Of a DNA stretch of 64,000 nt, positions 61,949-64,000 are shown in pieces. The notes under the pieces are model-generated. The model searched no databases and had not been told where the DNA came from. It saw only the letters and a list, made by a program, of their open reading frames with translations. How positions within the stretch are numbered: position 1 is the first letter of the stretch; each line of letters starts with the position of its first letter. Origin of the DNA: JB111 sp049856175 (GTDB taxonomy: Bacteria; Actinomycetota; Actinomycetes; Actinomycetales; Actinomycetaceae); assembly GCF_049856175.1 (NCBI RefSeq), contig NZ_JBNDNA010000006.1:146195-210194 (forward strand), in the 5' to 3' direction. The position numbers and the translations under genes are program-made.

Positions 61949-62719
61949 GTGGCTGAGGACGTGAGTGTGGACCAGGAGTGGTCGGCTCTGGAGGAGCTGC
62001 TCTCCGCGCAGATCGAGGCCTGGCTCGCCACGAAGGCAACCCAGAACGACGCCGCCTCTGAGACCGACCCTGATTCCGATGTCGCCGGGGCCGGGGAGGT
62101 CAGCGACGCCGTCGGGTGCGATGCCGATGCGGGCGCCGACGCCGACGATGCCGATGCGGACGCCGAGGACGTCGCCGGTACCGATGCCGCAGTCGAGGAC
62201 GTCAACGACGAGACCCGTGGCTGCGCGGTCACTGACAGTGACGACGACGGGGCAGACCTCGACGAGGACGGGGCAGACCTCGACGAGGAGGAGCACGACC
62301 TGCCCGCGGCGCCCACGCTCATCCACGCTGACGCCGTCGAGCGGGGCGTCGTCGGGCACGTTCGTGAGCCTGTGTCGTCGGTGGGTGTGGTCGGTGGGGT
62401 GCGGGAGATCGTGGCTCAGCTCGACGAGCTCAGCCAGGCTCGCGTGGGGGACCTGTCCGGGCAGGAAGCGATCGAGGTGTTGGAGAGCATCGAGGCCGCC
62501 GAACGACGACTGACCGCGCTCCGGGCCGCCGCCACCGCGAAGGTCGAGGCCGATGGTGTGTGGGCGTTGGAGGGGCAGCGGTCGTTCCGGACCTGGTTGC
62601 GGGACCGGACCGGGACCAGCGTGGCGGTGGCGGGTCGGCAGGCCCGGCAGGCGCGCGCGCTGCGCGACGATCTGGCCCTGGCGCATGGGGCGCTGTCCGC
62701 GGGGCGGATCAGTGTCGAG
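61949..62719 (+). pseudogene. DUF222/13E12-type HNH gene, 5' part, cut by an IS3 element
   Basis: GTG 61949 (after GGAGG at 61934-61938) starts a frame of 257 codons: an acidic Asp-rich stretch with repeated GADLDEDGADLDEEE (about residues 100-115), then the DUF222 start with IVAQLDELSQARVGDLSGQEAIEVLESIEAAERRL and RTWLRDRTGTSVAVAGRQARQARAL. The frame is broken at 62720 by the inverted repeat of an IS element, before the HNH domain. The other half lies beyond the window, so a full disruption is inferred. Confidence 0.88.
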
Positions 62720-62746
62720 GGGTCTGCTGAAGGTTTCGTTGACTTC
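62720..62746 (+). repeat. Left terminal inverted repeat of the IS3 element
   Basis: Begins GGGTCTGCTGAAGGTTTCG and ends TTGACTTC. 24 of 27 bases match the reverse complement of 63972-63998. Confidence 0.93.
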
Positions 62747-62750
62747 GGGG

Positions 62751-63632
62751 TTAGGCCGCCAGCGCGACGGCCTGGTGGTGGACGAGTTCGTATTCAACCG
62801 GAGTGAGCTTGCCGAGTCGACGTTGCCGTCGGCGACGGTGGTAGGTCCGTTCGATCCAGTGCACGATCGCGAGCCGGAGCTCGTCGCGGGTGGCCCATCG
62901 CTTCCGGTCGAGCACGTTGTTCTGCAGCGTGGCGAAGAAGCTTTCCATCGCCGCGTTGTCCCCGGCAGCCCCGACCCGGCCCATGGAACCGATGAGGCCG
63001 CGATGCTTGAGAGCGAGCTGAAATTTCCGGGAACGAAACTGCGAGCCTCTGTCACTGTGGACGATGCAGCCAGCCACCGCGGCCGCTCCCTGGCGGCGCG
63101 CGACCGCGTCTCGTACGGCTGCTACGGCCAGGTCGGATGTCATGCGGGCATCGAGGGCGTAGCCGACGATTCTCCCCGAGCAGGCGTCCTTGACGGCACA
63201 GAGGTAGACCTTGCCCTCACCGGTGCGATGCTCGGTGATATCGGTCAACCACTTCGCATTGACGCTCTCGGCGGTGAAGTCCCGCTCGAGCAGGTCATCG
63301 CATACCGGCGGGCCGGGCCTGCCGTAGCGCTTCTTCCGTCGCACTGTGGCAGAGAAGAGCCGCTGCTGGGAGCACAGCCGCCATACGCGCCGCTCCGAGA
63401 CCACGTGACCGGCGGCCTGGAGCTCGTCGGCGATGAACCGGTGCCCGAACTCCGGATCGTCGGCGTGGATGTCGTAGGCCGCATTGAGCAGATACGCCTC
63501 GTCGACGTCCCGAGCACTGACAGGGTTCGCGCGCCACTGGTAGAACCCCTGCTTGGAGAAGCCGAGCACCCGGCAGGTCACCGCGACCGGGATTCCGGCA
63601 GCAGCAAGGTCAAGGACCAGCGGGTAGATCAT
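62751..63632 (-). CDS. IS3-family transposase OrfB (integrase core)
   Basis: A 293-residue rve/DDE transposase with catalytic residues in WLTDITEH (Asp), VHSDRGSQF (Asp) and NAAMESFFATLQ (Glu), and an N-terminal HTH_21 region (FGHRFIADELQAAG). ATG 63632 overlaps the orfA stop by four bases. The CCCAAAA slippery heptamer (63638-63632 on the minus strand) just before that stop should make an OrfAB fusion by -1 frameshift. All parts look intact, so the element may be active. Confidence 0.95.
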   Translation of the reverse strand: MIYPLVLDLAAAGIPVAVTCRVLGFSKQGFYQWRANPVSARDVDEAYLLNAAYDIHADDPEFGHRFIADELQAAGHVVSERRVWRLCSQQRLFSATVRRKKRYGRPGPPVCDDLLERDFTAESVNAKWLTDITEHRTGEGKVYLCAVKDACSGRIVGYALDARMTSDLAVAAVRDAVARRQGAAAVAGCIVHSDRGSQFRSRKFQLALKHRGLIGSMGRVGAAGDNAAMESFFATLQNNVLDRKRWATRDELRLAIVHWIERTYHRRRRQRRLGKLTPVEYELVHHQAVALAA

Positions 63633-63946
63633 TTTGGGCGCGACTGCCCAGGACCGAGATTGGCCCGCGAGAGATACGCGGTCGCCTTGCGCAGGACCTC
63701 GTTCTCCTGCTCCAGCTCCCGGATCCGTTTCAGCATCCGCGTCTGCTCACCACCGTCCCCGGCGCTCTGCCCGCGAGCTGGCTCGAAGCCGCGTTCTCGC
63801 AGGCGAGACTCGTTGACCCAGGCCTGCAGCGCCGACTTCGACATCCCGAGGTCGTGACAGACCTGCTTCTGAGTCATTCCCTGATCCAGCAGCTCCAACG
63901 CGCTGGCCTTGAGCTCTTCTGAGTAGATCTTCGGCACGAGGACCAT
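63629..63946 (-). CDS. IS3-family transposase OrfA (HTH)
   Basis: A 105-residue DNA-binding protein with an HTH_Tnp_1 motif (TQKQVCHDLGMSKSALQAWV) and a leucine-zipper-like helix (RIRELEQENEVLRKATAYL), normal for IS3 OrfA. It ends RPK at a TGA that directly follows the CCCAAAA frameshift site. Confidence 0.93.
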   Translation of the reverse strand: MVLVPKIYSEELKASALELLDQGMTQKQVCHDLGMSKSALQAWVNESRLRERGFEPARGQSAGDGGEQTRMLKRIRELEQENEVLRKATAYLSRANLGPGQSRPK

Positions 63947-63971
63947 CCTCTCCGCTCCGCAGAGCAGTCAG

Positions 63972-63998
63972 GAAGTCAACCGAACCCTCAGCAGACCC
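63972..63998 (-). repeat. Right terminal inverted repeat of the IS3 element
   Basis: Reads GAAGTCAACC at the inner end and CAGCAGACCC at the outer end on the plus strand. The window ends two bases later. Confidence 0.93.
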
Positions 63999-64000
63999 GA

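Larger units (their letters stand above)
62720..63998 (-). mobile_element. Complete IS3-family insertion sequence, 1279 bp
   Basis: 27-bp terminal inverted repeats with three mismatches, GGGTCTGCTGA at the left end and its counterpart at the right, flank two overlapping minus-strand frames typical of IS3 (orfA, orfB). Left flank GAG (62717-62719) and right flank GA (63999-64000, window end) fit a 3-bp target duplication. It splits the DUF222-HNH gene. Confidence 0.95.

Overview
This window is chromosomal DNA of a very GC-rich Gram-positive bacterium, almost certainly an actinomycete of the order Micrococcales (Promicromonosporaceae/Cellulomonadaceae type, by inference). The evidence is the strong third-position GC bias, the GTG starts with GTGA/ATGA stop-start overlaps, actinobacterial families (SARP regulator, DUF222/13E12 HNH proteins, DUF4081-GNAT, DUF4439 lipoprotein, LAxTG wall anchor), and the gene order. 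I see no rRNA, tRNA or CRISPR array.

The backbone is one long conserved housekeeping cluster read mainly on the minus strand. From right to left it runs rpsB-tsf, pyrH-frr-cdsA-rlmN-(DivIVA-like)-dxr-rseP-ispG-GNAT, then proS, rimP-nusA-ylxR-infB-rbfA-truB, ribF, rpsO-pnp, an M16 peptidase, dapB, dapA, rnj and ftsK (cut by the left edge). It covers translation initiation, elongation and recycling, the MEP isoprenoid pathway, phospholipid synthesis, intramembrane proteolysis, mRNA turnover and lysine/peptidoglycan precursor synthesis.

Accessory blocks sit between these genes. 2.8-4.7 kb: TetR gene plus MalY-type aminotransferase. 6.4-8.7 kb: drug-type ABC exporter facing a TetR gene across twin operators. 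9.9-12.3 kb: DHA2 efflux pump behind a leader peptide and a possible attenuator, then a GNAT gene. 18.5-22.5 kb: two-component system facing an FtsX-type ABC exporter. 23.6-26.5 kb: tatA-tatC-tatB beside a Tat-lipoprotein intradiol dioxygenase. 26.7-28.4 kb: metallo-beta-lactamase-fold and IMPase-like pair. 28.4-30.9 kb: DUF222-HNH gene and DUF2975 membrane protein. 42.6-49.2 kb: SARP activator facing a methyltransferase across 11-bp-spaced direct repeats, then a wall-anchored metallophosphatase. The right edge holds an M23 peptidase and a second DUF222-HNH gene that carries an SOS-like box in its promoter and is split by a complete 1.28-kb IS3-family element.

Three patterns cross the window. 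At least fourteen genes have a -10 hexamer ending 6-7 bases before the start codon, which predicts leaderless mRNAs and fixes many starts. A 23-bp-period repeat built on CGCTCACTCG lies at gene 3' ends at three separate loci. Several regulators are divergent from their presumed targets across well-formed operators. The best candidates for something new are the pump leader/attenuator (9.9-10.1 kb), the SARP operator (45.93-45.99 kb), the 23-bp repeat family, and the DNA-damage-type control of the DUF222-HNH genes.
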